The notes beneath the pieces were generated by a model. The model did no database searches, was not told the origin of the DNA, and was given only the letters and a program-made list of their open reading frames with translations. A stretch of DNA of 64,000 bases, from positions 56,402,074 through 56,466,073 of the forward strand of contig NC_057812.1 in assembly GCF_018294505.1 (NCBI RefSeq). The letters are read 5' to 3'. Below are positions 1-9,927 of this stretch, one piece after another (within the stretch, counting starts at the first letter, position 1; every line of letters begins with the position of its first letter). The DNA comes from Triticum aestivum. Taxonomy: Eukaryota; Streptophyta; Magnoliopsida; Poales; Poaceae. A program made the position numbers and the translations under genes.

Positions 1-201
1 TCCAAGATGCTTGCACCAATCCATAGATGGATCACTGGAGTTTCACACTTTGTTAGCATCTTTAGGATTGACAAAACCTTCTGGTTGCATCATATACAAC
101 TCTTCTTTTAAAAATCCATTAAGGAATGCAGTTTTGACATCTATTTGCCAGATTTCATAAAATGTGGCAATTGCTAACATGATTCGGACAGACTTAAGCA
201 A
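1..201 (-). pseudogene. Copia reverse transcriptase fragment (truncated at window edge)
   Basis: Read on the minus strand, this stretch encodes the central part of a Ty1/Copia reverse transcriptase, including the motif [11 protein letters not shown] and the following [12 protein letters not shown] block (RT palm region with the first catalytic Asp). The same coding segment occurs on the plus strand at about 62870-63060 in the outer Copia element, and the two align closely, so the family is BARE/WIS/Angela-related. The fragment continues beyond the left edge. It stops abruptly near 201, where an unrelated gag sequence in the opposite orientation begins, with no LTR at the junction. It is a truncated relic. 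Confidence 0.8.
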
Positions 202-1320
202 GAAGACTTTGCTTGAATCTAATCATTTTCATAGTCATGAAACTAAAACCGTTGTGGCACACCTTACTAAATTGAATGATATAGCCACCCTATTTGCTCA
301 TGAGGAAAATAGTCGTTACTACTATATTCTTAAGTTGTTTCCTTTCTCATTAAAGGATGATGCTAAGAAATGTTTTAATACCATTGCTCTTGGTTGTATG
401 TGTAGTCCCCGGGATATGATATATTACTTTTCTGAAAAATATTTGCCTGCTCACAAAAACAAGCTGTCTTACAGGAAATATTTAACTTTGTGCAATGTGA
501 AAAAGAGAATCTCCCTCAAGCTTGGGAGGCTTCTTCAGTCACTTAATGCTTTGTCTGATCATCCTCCTAAGAAAATTTAAATACTTGATATCTTTTATAA
601 TGGATTAACCGATGCTTTTAGGAACTACCTAGATAGTTGTGTTGACTATGTTTTCAGCGAACGAACTATTGGACATGCTGAAGAACAGTTAAATAATATG
701 TTAAAGAATGCCAATGATTGGGCACTTTCCGAACTATCATCCAAACCAACTTCAAAGAAGAGAGGTATTATATTCCTCAGTCTTGAAGATATGCAAGAGG
801 CAGAGAAATCTATGAAAGAAAAGGTTATTAAATCTGAAGATACTAAGAAATTAGCACATATTAAAGAAATACATGGAATCGATACCCCGACACAGATAGT
901 AAATGTAATTCTCTTTATAAATTCGATGAGGGTGATATTCGCTATAATAAATCTATTAGTCAATTCTTGAATGAATTTGATAACTACATTGTTAACCAAG
1001 AACACTTCAACATGTATGTTAGCAAACAATTGAAACGGAATGCTATCATGATTGATCATTTGAGTGATTTGATGTTTAAGATTGTTAATGATGTTAGAAA
1101 CTTAGGTAAACATTCATCCATGGCTCATACTCGGTTAGAACAAGTTGCTAAGTCACAAAATGATTTGCTTAACGAGATGAAAATAAAATGAATGATCGTC
1201 CTATTAGAGTTATGACTAGAGGAGAAAGAATGACTCGGGATCATATCTATATCCTGAAGGTGATACTAAAAGATTGGATATCCAGCTTTCACATCATTGT
1301 CCACGGACGAGTTTGGACCA
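202..1320 (+). pseudogene. Athila-type Gypsy gag fragment
   Basis: This encodes a Ty3/Gypsy capsid-like protein with the usual Athila/WHAM-type gag order: a 'LKLFPFSLKDDAKKCFNT' helix, then a segment equivalent to W-x-L-x-x-x-F-L-x-K-F, then a region ending in 'LYPEGDTKR' typical of the gag C-terminus. The frame runs 202-577, meets a TAA at 578-580, continues in the same frame to about 970, then shifts twice (967-1191, and again near 1250). No protease or RT follows. It abuts a minus-strand Copia RT scrap on the left and fades near 1320 into the 3' flank of the aspartic protease gene. Non-functional relic; the exact 3' end is uncertain. Confidence 0.7.
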
Positions 1321-1500
1321 GCCCGCAAACAATTTTTTTCCTGATAAAAAGAGCTTTTATTAACTCAAAATTAGCATCAAACTTTTCATATTTTTCCTTT
1401 GATATTTTCGGAGGGAGTGCGCATGTCAATACGTACGGAGCACGGGAGAACAATGCTTTCATGCATGCGTGCCATGGTGATCAGATTTATGGCTACAAGT

Positions 1501-1845
1501 CTACGCAGAGCCGGAGGTGGCTGGGGCGTGAGAGTGGGCCGGGGAGGGTGGGTGGGCGGAGTAGGATCTCGCGCAGTCGGCTGCCGCGAAGGTGACGGTG
1601 CCCTTGTCGAGGTCGTACCCTACGTGCATGTTCTGCTGTGCGATGTTCCCGATCAATGACGACCGAGCCGACGGCGCAATGGCCAAGCACAAGGTGTCCT
1701 TCTGCACCACCGCGAACGTGTTCAACGCCTTGAGCGTCACCGCCGCGCCGCCGCCCAGCCCCAGCTCCACGTCAGGGATCTTCGCCGCAATCTGCCCCTC
1801 CTTTAGCCCGGTCACGTTGTAGCACAGCGGCAGCTGGAGGTCCGC
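1501..1845 (-). CDS. Aspartic protease, C-terminal coding block
   Basis: This minus-strand block carries the C-terminal third of an A1 pepsin-like plant aspartic protease. Visible family features are LCYNVTG, a GGGAAVTLK strand, CLAI, GNIAQQNMHVGYDL and a final VTFAAADC, the standard ending of nepenthesin/CDR1-type enzymes. A tail of about 25 residues rich in Ser, Pro and Ala follows before a TAG at 1501-1503. The open frame extends upstream to 1890, but family similarity begins near 1845, after a possible AG acceptor. It completes the block at 2565-3668. In this family the KLP segment is normally followed within a few residues by LCY, which suggests the two blocks were once nearly contiguous. 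Splicing is unproven. Confidence 0.75.
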   Translation of the reverse strand, partial: ADLQLPLCYNVTGLKEGQIAAKIPDVELGLGGGAAVTLKALNTFAVVQKDTLCLAIAPSARSSLIGNIAQQNMHVGYDLDKGTVTFAAADCARSYSAHPPSPAHSHAPATSGSA

Positions 1846-2506
1846 CGGCGGCCGGGCCTTCGGTGTTAGGTTTAATCTTGTCATGTTCATGTATATGCAT
1901 AGTTTGCTTTAGTTTGCATGTAGTTTATCTTAGGACTTGTCCCGGCAAAGTCATGGCTGCAGCGTGCAACGGAGCGAGATGCCATCCGATCGTGTGACGC
2001 GGTATGGTAGCGTCGTGTGACGCGGCGAGCAGTGTGAGCAGCAGGAGCGTGACAAGCTGCATGGTCAAGTAGTTCCGGCTGATCTGGGTGAGTAATTATC
2101 AGTTTTTTTTTTTGAAGCAAATTATCAGTTTGTTAGCATGCATGAGTAACTAGTTGTATGGCTGAGTCGTCTGTTTGTTGGAGCGATTCCAGGGATAAAG
2201 ATAAGGCCATGGGCTAGTGGGATTAGTTGCCGAGGGTAGTGGCTGGCTAGTGCATGGGTCTGCATGAAGTATGTGGCGTTAGTTGGTTAGTGGCCAACGT
2301 GGTGGCCGGGTTAGTGGGTGTGTCATACCCCTGGTGTATATATATGTACTGCATTGAGTTAATGAAAAGAGGAGGCCCAGAGGGCCGAAGGAGAAAACAT
2401 GTAGCGCCTGTGACTTTCATCGGAGACAAGGCAAAGCTAGCTTTCTCCTTGGTGAAGTGTGTGTGCGTGTGAGTTTCTCACCATGTGTGTGTGTGTTCGA
2501 GAGAAA

Positions 2507-2553
<47 letters not shown>

Positions 2554-2564
2554 AGCTGTGAGAC
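1846..2564 (-). other. Intron or insertion splitting the aspartic protease
   Basis: About 0.7 kb without protease coding sequence lies between the two blocks. It is AT-richer than the exons. It contains a plus-strand stretch starting TGTTGGAGCG at 2176, with a TATATATA box near 2337 and a GT/GA-rich end, which looks like a Copia-type LTR fragment. No convincing GTAAGT-like donor follows the first block: the nearest GT is at 2563-2564 in the context TGC-GTCTCA. Many genes of this protease group lack introns, so an insertion that broke the gene is as likely as a real intron. Confidence 0.45.
2509..2551. repeat. (GA)n microsatellite
   Basis: A nearly pure GA dinucleotide tract of about 40 bases lies at the edge of the first protease block. 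A GT-rich tract (2480-2495) sits just before it. On the minus strand it reads CTCTCT and extends the open frame as a Ser-Leu repeat, which is an artefact of the repeat. Confidence 0.9.
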
Positions 2565-3668
2565 GCAGCTCGAGGTAGAAGAAGAAGCGGCGCTGCGAGA
2601 GGCGGCGCCAACATTTGGGAGCTTGATCCGCCCGGCCAGCTCCTTCACCAGTGGGTCTAGCAGCGCCTTGTTGAGGAACGTCAGCGTTGTGCCGGAGTCA
2701 ACGACGGCGGGGGACTGCTGCGGCGCCGCGTAGGTCGCGTTGCCCACCTTGACGGACAGGAGGCCGATGGTGTAGTACGACTTCACCCTGGACGGGATCA
2801 GCGGCGTCGTGGCCGCGCCCGGCTCCGTCACGGTGGCGCGGGCGCCGAAGTTGAGCAGGGAGGAGCCGTTGACGGAGTAGGGCAGGAGGCAGTAGGAGAA
2901 CCTCCGGCCGAGCGAGGCGTGCGCGCCGAGCTGCGCGACGAGGGAGAGGTTTGTGTTGCCGAGGCCGACGAGGCCGTCCCCGATGAAGGAGCCGACAAAG
3001 GTCGTGCCGCAGCCGAAGTTGACGTCGGGCACGCGCGTCGTCCGGTCGCCGCGGCTGCCAGCTGGGGCATCGTCCGCGAAGGTGAAGGTCTCGGTGGAGA
3101 GGAGGCCGCTCGTGGTGGAGCCCCCGCCATAGCCGTAGAAGTAGGCGCACTTGGAGTCGACGCAGACGGTTTCATGGAGCTCGCGGCACGCGCCGGAGTC
3201 GCAGCCCACGGGGCTGTACGTCTTGGACTTGGAGGGGTCGAACACGACGCCCGGCGGGGGTGTGGGCGAGGGCGCGTCACCGGCGAACGCCGGGCCAAGA
3301 CCGTGGGGCCCCTTCCTGCTGCAATTCAGCCAGACGAGGTCGCTGCCGGTGTCGGCGATGGCGAGCAGACGGGTGGGCGGCGTGCCCACGTTCAAGGCCA
3401 TCAGGTACTCGAACGGAGTGGAGGTGAGTTCGGACACGACGCCGTGGGCCGACGGTGCGTCGGCGTGGGCGTAGGACCGCGCGAGGGCCTTAACCACGCG
3501 GCCATGAGCGGTGAGCGAGGGGTCGTGGAACGGCGACCCGACGGAGTCACGGTGGATGAACTCCACACTAAACCCATCGCCGCCGTACGCCGTGCAAGCG
3601 CACAGTTGCGCCGTCAGGGCGACGCCGACGAGCAGGAGAGCGCGAGTTATCGTCGTCATCACAGGCAT
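2565..3668 (-). CDS. Aspartic protease (nepenthesin/CDR1-like, A1 family), N-terminal block
   Basis: Encodes the N-terminal and central part of a secreted plant aspartic endopeptidase. From the ATG at 3666-3668 there is a hydrophobic signal peptide (residues 1-27), then a prosegment with FSVEFIHRDS, then the mature enzyme. The first catalytic site is DTGSDLVW with Asp106. Cysteines 116, 156, 161, 169 and 174 fit the Cys-rich insert of nepenthesin-type proteases. RFSYCLLPY and the second catalytic site DSGTTLTFL (Asp324) follow. The frame is open without stops to the KLP segment (residue 351) and a Ser-rich end. The remainder lies at 1501-1845. Relatives act in the apoplast or chloroplast in defence or protein turnover; the substrate here is unknown. 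It is the only host gene in the window. High GC and unbroken coding argue for recent selection, but the 0.7-kb gap may make it a pseudogene. Confidence 0.85.
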
Positions 3669-3739
3669 TGTGGCCTATACTGGAACTCAACTCCCAATGC
3701 AAGGATTGGTTGCTGCTGCTGCTGTGCAGGGTAGAGAAA

Positions 3740-3747
3740 TATAAATA
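3740..3747 (-). promoter_or_regulatory. Candidate TATA box of the aspartic protease
   Basis: TATAAATA on the plus strand (TATTTATA on the coding minus strand) lies 72-79 bases upstream of the protease ATG. The spacing fits a short 5' leader. Position is the only evidence. Confidence 0.4.
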
Positions 3748-4359
3748 GGGGAATTTCCCCAAGTTAATTGTTGACGAATATTTGCCAGCCCGCTGCGTAA
3801 CTATACTCAATTAATTACTACCTTCTGCACCACGCATGGAATTAGGGGTAGATTCTACGTATTGGAGAGCTGGAGAGGAGGAGGAGATCATCTTGTGCGT
3901 GAAACTGAAGATTTTGTAATTAATTCGTGCTAAAAGTGGTGAGTGGCTACTTCCAATAAGTGATTGATTCGCAGTATACATGTCACCGGCAACCCAGCAA
4001 TGGACCCCAATAGCCGGCGAACGTTCGCCGAGAGGGACGACATTTGCGAACGTTTTTGTTTCTTCAAAGACGCGTGGCATTTTCTTCAAAACAACATGAC
4101 AATTGCTTCAGAGGATGGTACTTTCTTCAAACACTGTTTGATCTCGGGTCATAACTAAAACTGCCAGCAAAATGCGTTCGTTTGTCATCCCCTTCCAAGA
4201 GAATGTCAGCCGCATAACATTACCGCCCGGCAAAAATGCTAGTAATGGCAAATCTTTGATAAACGATAACAGATTAAACAGATATTTATTTTCTCCTTAT
4301 TAAGCTTCTTTTTGTTCCACGCCTCAGGTATTCCATCCCATCACTTCTCATAAAAATTG
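3748..4359. other. Upstream flank of the aspartic protease; no gene seen
   Basis: About 600 bases of moderately AT-rich sequence with no convincing coding frame, LTR terminus or RNA gene. It presumably includes the distal promoter of the minus-strand protease. It ends where a LINE-derived frame begins. Confidence 0.5.
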
Positions 4360-4500
4360 TTATCCGCTAGAGGGAAAGAAATTATGCTCAAATCTGTTGT
4401 ACAAGTTATCTCCACCTATGCTATATACATCTTTAAAATTCCTAAAAATCAAAGAAATCATTGGCGCGATGTCATAATTTTGGTGGGGAGACGAGGACAG
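4360..4500 (+). pseudogene. LINE (non-LTR retrotransposon) RT C-terminal fragment
   Basis: The plus strand encodes LSARGKEIMLKSVVQVISTY followed by IFKIPK. This matches the segment of plant L1-type LINE polyproteins just after the RT core (consensus LS-x-x-GKE-x-L-x-x-x-x-Q-x-IPTY-x-M-x-x-F-x-x-P). A frame change later, FWWGDEDS is recognisable, the next LINE landmark. The fragment ends exactly at 4500, where an LTR terminus begins. It is a decayed remnant. Confidence 0.65.
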
Positions 4501-5315
4501 TGCTACTTCTTGATCTTGCGTTGGTTTTTTTCCTTGAAAAAAGGAAAAGATGATGCAGCAAAGTAGAAATAAGTATTTCCATCAGTTTAGAACTAAGGTA
4601 TCAATCCAGTAAGAGGAATACACAAGTCACCAATGGTTGCACCTACACAAACAAACAAATACTTGCATCCAACGCGATAAAGGGGTTGTCAATCCATTCA
4701 TAGTTACTTGCAAGGATGAGATCTAATAGTGGTATATATAAAAGATAAGTAAAGGTGCAAAATAAGATAAAAGTAAATAAATTGCAGCAATGGATTTTTG
4801 TGTTTTAATTTTATAGATCTGAAAACAATATGATAAAAAATAGACCCGGGGCTATAGTTTTCACTAGAGTCTTCTCTCTTCAAAGAAAGCATATAATGGG
4901 TAAACAAATTACTGTTAAGCAATTTATAGAAAAAAGCATAGTTATGACGATATCTAAGACAATGATCATGAATATAGGTATCACGTCCATGACAAGTAGA
5001 CCAACTCCTGCCTGCATCTACTACTATTACTCCATACATCGACCGCTATCCAGCATGCAGCTAGTGTATTAAATTAACAAGAACGGACTGATGCCTTAAG
5101 CAAGATGACATGATGTAGAGGGATACATTCAATCAATATGAATAAACCCCATCTTTTTATCCTTAATGGCAACAATACAAATATGTGTCAGTCCCTTTCT
5201 GTCACTGGCAATAAGCACCGCAAGATTTAACCATTACAAAGCACCTCTCCCATGGCAAGAAAAACCAATCTAGTTGGTCAAACCAAATCAGTAGATCAGA
5301 GAGAAATACAAAGTG
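4501..5315 (-). repeat. Athila-type LTR, 3' part (minus orientation)
   Basis: Read on the minus strand, this is the distal half of a 'TGATACGTCTCC' type LTR, which I recall from the Sabrina/WHAM group of wheat Gypsy elements. It ends in GAAGTAGCA at 4501. The rest of the same-orientation LTR lies at 6011-6081 and 11676-12146. At 5315/5316 it abuts, head to head, the 5' half of another copy in the opposite orientation. No internal element sequence adjoins it, so it behaves as a rearranged solo LTR. Its flanks (GACAG left, GATGT right of 12146) do not form a convincing target duplication. Confidence 0.7.
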
Positions 5316-6010
5316 ATACGTCTCCAATGTATCTATAATTTTTTATTGTTTCATGTTGTTTTATTATCAATCTTGGATGTTTTATAATCATGTTACAGTC
5401 ATTTTATACCATTTTTTGGTACTAACCTATTGACATAGTGCCAAGTGCCAGGTGCTATTTTTCATGTTTTTTACATCGCAGAAAATCAATATCAATCGAA
5501 GTCCAAATGCCACGAAACTTTACGGAGATTTTTTATGGGCCAAAAGGAAGGCAATGGGCCCTGGTTGCACCTGGGGGGGTGCCCCGAGGGGGGCAAAACC
5601 TACCAGGGCGCGCCAGGGCCTCCTAGCGCACCCTGGTGGGTTGTGCCCGCCCCAAAATACCAGAACCCTATGGGAGTCGACGAAATATCCATCCAGCCGC
5701 CGCAGAGTCCAGAATCACCAGATCCAATCTACACACCATCACAGAGGGGTTCACCACTTCCATTGGTGCCTCTCCGATGATGCGTGAGTAGTTCTTTGTA
5801 GACCTTCGGGTCCGTAGTTAGTAGCTAGATGGCTTCATATCTCTCTCTTGATCCTCAATACAATGGTCTCTTGGAGATCCATACGATGCAACTCTTTTTG
5901 CGGTGTGTTTGTTGGGATCGCTGAACTTCGAGTTTATGATTAGATCTATGTTTTTTATATCCATGAAAGTATTTGAGTTTCTTTGATCTCTTTTATGCAT
6001 GATCTCTCAT
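5316..6010 (+). repeat. Inverted 5' half of the same Athila-type LTR family
   Basis: Starts with TGATACGTCTCC at 5316, the true 5' terminus of this LTR type, and runs on the plus strand through the family's middle section (TAGCTAGATGGCTTC, then GCGGTGTGTTTGTTGGGATC). It is homologous over about 450 bases to the minus-strand piece at 11676-12146. It breaks off near 6010, where a reverse-complement copy of its own last part begins. The surrounding LTR is in the opposite orientation, so this is an inverted segment embedded in a relative of itself. Confidence 0.7.
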
Positions 6011-6081
6011 ACTTTCATGCATATAAAAACATAGATCTGATCATAAACTCGAAGTTCATCGATCCCAACAAACACACTGCA
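5900..6081. repeat. Long inverted repeat (71-bp arms, 40-base loop)
   Basis: Left arm 5900-5970 and right arm 6011-6081 are reverse complements with four mismatches and one single-base indel. The loop is 5971-6010. The left arm belongs to the plus-oriented LTR piece. The right arm is the only remaining middle part of the minus-oriented LTR. The RNA or single-stranded DNA could fold into a strong hairpin. Confidence 0.85.
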
Positions 6082-6112
6082 CACTACTATGGTGGAGGGG
6101 GGGCACCGCACA
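6082..6112 (-). other. Filler DNA at a deletion junction
   Basis: Between the LTR middle piece and the Copia RT sequence lies a short patch containing 'tatggtggaggggg' and 'gcaccgcacac', flanked by two copies of 'cacactactat'. The patch closely copies 10283-10304 inside the LTR of the adjacent Copia. Such templated patches are typical of error-prone end joining. The junction coincides with loss of the 3' half of the Copia and about 150 bases of the host LTR. Confidence 0.6.
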
Positions 6113-8700
6113 CTACTATCAGCGTCCGTCTTCCTCTTGAAGATCCATTTATTCTCAATGACTCACCGATCATTGAGCAAGTCAATCAAAGTCCATACTT
6201 TGTTCTCATATATGGATCCCGTCTCAAATTTCATGGCCTCAAGCCATTTCGCAGAATCTGGGCTCATCATCGCTTCCTCATAGTTCGTAGGTTCGTCATG
6301 GTCTAGTAACATGACTTCCAGAATAGGATTACCGTACCACTCTGGTGCGGACTGTACTCTGGTTGACCTACGAGGTTCGGTAGTAACTTGACCTAAAGTT
6401 TCATGATCATCATCATTAGCTTCCTCACTAATTGGTGTAGGAATCACTGGAACTGATTTTTGTGATGAACTACTTTCCAATTTGGGAGAAGGTACAATTA
6501 CCTCATCAAGTTCTACTTTCCTCCCACTCACTTCTTTCAAGAGAAACTCCTTCTCTAGAAAGGATCCATTCTTAGCAGAAAATATCTTGCCTTCGGATCT
6601 ATGATAGAAGGTGTACCCAACAGTCTCCTTTGGGTATCCTATGAAGACACATTTCTCCGATTTGGGTTCGATCTTATCGGTTTGAAACTTTTTCTCATAA
6701 GCATTGCAACCCCAAACTTTAAGAAACGACAGCTTAGGTTTCTTGCCAAACCATTGTTCATACGGTGTCGTCTCAACGGATTTAGATGGTGCCCTATTTA
6801 ACGTGAATGCAGCTGTCTCTAATGCATAACCACAAAACGATAGTGGTAAATCGGTAAGAGACATCATAGATCGCACCATATCTAATAAAGTACGGTTATG
6901 ACGTTCGGACACACCATTACGCTGTGGTGTTCCAGGTGGCGTGAGTTGTGAAACTATTCCGCATTGTTTCAAATGAAGACCAAACTCGTAACTCAAATAT
7001 TCTCCTCCACGATCAGATCATAGAAACTTTATTTTCTTGTTACGATGATTTTCCACTTCACTCTGAAATTCTTTGAACTTTTCAAATGTCTCAGACTTAT
7101 GTTTCATCAAGTAGATATACCCATATCGGCTCAAATCATCTGTGAAGGTCAGAAAATAACGATACCCACCGCGAGCCTCAACACTCATCGTGTTGCATAC
7201 ATCAGTATGTATTATTTCCAATAAGCCAGTTGCTTACTCCATTGTTCCGGAGAACGGAGTTTTAGTCATCTTGCCCACGAGGCATGGTTCACAAGCATCA
7301 AATGATTCATAATCAAGTGATTCCAAAAGCCCATCAGCATGGAGTTTCTTAATGCGCTTTACACCAATATGACCTAAATGGTAGTGCCACAAATAAGTTG
7401 CACTATCATTATTAACTTTGCATCTTTTGACTTCAATATTATGAATATATGTATCACTACAATCAGGATTCAGTAAACCATTCACCTTGGATGTATGACC
7501 ATTGAAGGTTTTATTCATGTAAACAGAACAACAATTATTCTCTGACTTTAAATGAATATACATGATCAAATCATATACATGCTTAACACAAACACCAAAT
7601 AACATTTATTTAGGTTCAACACTAATCCTGAAAGTATAGGGAGTGTGCGATGATGATCATATCAATCTTGGAACCACTTCCAACACACATCGTCACTTCA
7701 CCCTTAACTAGTCTCTGTTCATTTTGCAACTCCTGTTTCGAGTTACTAATCTCTAGCAACTGAACTAGTACCAAATACTGAGGGGTTGCTATAAACACTA
7801 GTAAAGTACACAGCAATAACATGTATATCAAATATACCTTTGTTCACTTTGCCATCCTTCTTATCCGCCAAATACTTGGGGCAGTTCTGCTTCCAGTGAC
7901 CAGTCCCTTTGCAGTAGAAGCACTTAGTCTCAGGTTTAGGTCCAGACTTGGGCTTCTTCACTAGAGCAGCAACTTGCTTGCCTTTCTTCTTGAAGTTCCC
8001 CTTCTTCCCTTTGCCCTTTTCTTGAAACTAGTGGTCTTGTCAACCATCAACACTTGATGCTTTTCTTGATTTCTACCTTCATTGATTTCAGCATCAGAAA
8101 GAGCTTGGGAATCGTTTCCGTTATCCCTTGCATATTATAGTTCATCACGAAGTTCTAGTAACTTGGTGATAGTGACTAGAGAACTCTTTCAATCACTATC
8201 TTATCTGGAAGATTAACTCCCACTTGATTCAAGTGATTGTAGTACTCAGACATTCTGAGCACATGCTCACTGGTTGAGTTATTCTCCTCCATCTTGTAGG
8301 CAAAACACTTTGTTAGAGGTCTCATACCTCTCGACTCGGGCATGAGTCTGAAATACAAATTTTAGCTCTTGGAACATTTTATATGCTCCGTGGCGTTCAA
8401 AATGTTTTTGAAGTCCCGGTTCTAAGCCGTAAAGCATGGTGCACTAAACTATCAAGTAGTCATCATACCGAGCTTTGCCAAACATTCATAACGTCTGCAT
8501 CTGCTCCTGCAATAGGTCTGTCACCTAGCGGTGCATCAAGGACATAATTCTTCTATGCATCAATGATGATAATCCTCAGATCACGGATCCAATCCGCATC
8601 ATTGCTACTATTATCTTTCAACATAGTTTTCTCTAGGAACATATCATAACTAAAACGGGGAGCTACATCGCGAGCTATTGATCTACAACATAGTTAAGCA
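6113..8700 (-). pseudogene. Copia gag-protease-integrase relic
   Basis: Read from 8700 down: a decayed capsid region, a zinc knuckle CFYCKGTGHWKQNC (about 7910, CX2CX4HX4C), and a damaged protease remnant in which the DTG region reads FGTSSVA. Then come the GAG-pre-integrase block with LWHYHLGHIGVKR (about 7390), integrase core with IHTDVC (about 7215) and NGVSERHNRTLLDM (about 6915), and the integrase C-terminal region with GYPKETVGYTF (about 6640). Frames break near 7015, 7230 and 7620 and several stops are present. It is a dead copy of the same family as 60180-64000. Confidence 0.8.
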
Positions 8701-9910
8701 AAATACTATCAGGTACTAAGTTCATGATAAATTAAAGTTCAATTAATCATATTACTTAAGAACTCCCACTTAGATAGGCATCCCTCTAGTCATCTAAATG
8801 ATCACGTGATCCAAATCAACTAAACCATGTCCGATCATCACGTGAGATGGAGTAGTTTTCAATGGTGAACATCACTATGTTGATCATATCTACTATATGA
8901 TTCACGCTCGACCTTTCGGTCTCCAGTGTTCTGAGGCCATATCTGCATATGCTAGGCTCATCAAGTTTAACCCGAGTATTCCGGGTGTGCAAAACTGGCT
9001 TGCACCCGTTGTATGTGAAGGTAGAGCTTATCACACCCGATCATCACGTGGTGTCTCGGCACGACGAACTGTCGCAACGGTGCATACTCAGGGAGAACAC
9101 TTATACCTTGAAATTTAGTGAGAGATCATCTTATAATGCTACCGCCGAACTAAGCAAAATAAGATGCATAAAGGATAAACATCACATGCAATCAAAATAT
9201 GTGACATGATATGGCCATGATCATCTTGCGCCTTTGATCTCCATCTCCAAAGTACCGTCATGATCTCTATCGTCACCGGCATGACACCATGATCTCCATC
9301 ATCTTGATCTCTATCAACATGTCATCACATGGTCGTCTCACCAACTATTGCTCTTGCAACTATTGCTATCGCATAGCGATAAAGAAAAGCAATTATTTGG
9401 CGCTTGCATCTTATGCAATAAAGAGACAACCATAAAGCTTCTACCAGTTGCCACTAACTTCAACAAAATATGATCATCTCATACAACAACTTATATCTCA
9501 TCACGTCTAGACCATATCACATCACAACAAGCCCTGCAAAAACAAGTTAGACGTCCTCTACTTTGTTGTTGCAAGTTTTACGTGGCTGCTATGGGCTGCA
9601 AGAACCGTTCTTACCTAGGCATCAAAAACCACAACGCGGTATAGTGATTGCTTTTTGATCTTCAGAAAGAACCCTATTCATTGAATCTGATTCAACTAAA
9701 GTTGGAGAAACAGACACCCACTAGCCACCTGTGTGCGAAGCAAATCGGTAGAACCAGTCTCGCATAAGCGCACGCGTAATGTCGGTCTGGGCCGCTTCAT
9801 CCAACAATGCCGCCGAATCAAGAATCAACTAGTGACGGCAAGCAATATATATATACCAACACTCACAACTCCTTTGTGTTCTACTCGTACATATAACATC
9901 TATGCATAAA
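8701..9910 (-). other. Copia 5' leader, non-coding
   Basis: About 1.2 kb between PBS and gag without a sustained frame, which is normal for this Copia group. It is collinear, inverted, with 58961-60179 of the outer Copia (both share the ATCACGTG-rich and CACATGGTCGTC segments). Confidence 0.7.
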
Positions 9911-9927
9911 CCTGGCTCGGATGCCAC
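9911..9927 (-). other. Primer-binding site of the truncated Copia
   Basis: On the minus strand, directly after the LTR end, the sequence is GTGGCATCCGAGCCAGG, a variant of the initiator-Met tRNA complement TGGTATCAGAGC used by Copia elements. Confidence 0.75.

Noticed and set aside
2176..2551. Complete Copia solo LTR in the protease gap
   Set aside because: The TGTTGGA start is suggestive, but no CA terminus with matching duplication could be placed; kept only as a possible fragment.
2919..3734. 271-codon plus-strand open frame opposite the aspartic protease
   Set aside because: Antisense shadow of a GC-rich coding exon; no family resemblance, and the minus strand has clear catalytic motifs.
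5438..5787. Three overlapping plus-strand frames of about 110 codons
   Set aside because: They lie inside the LTR piece 5316-6010; no conservation expected.
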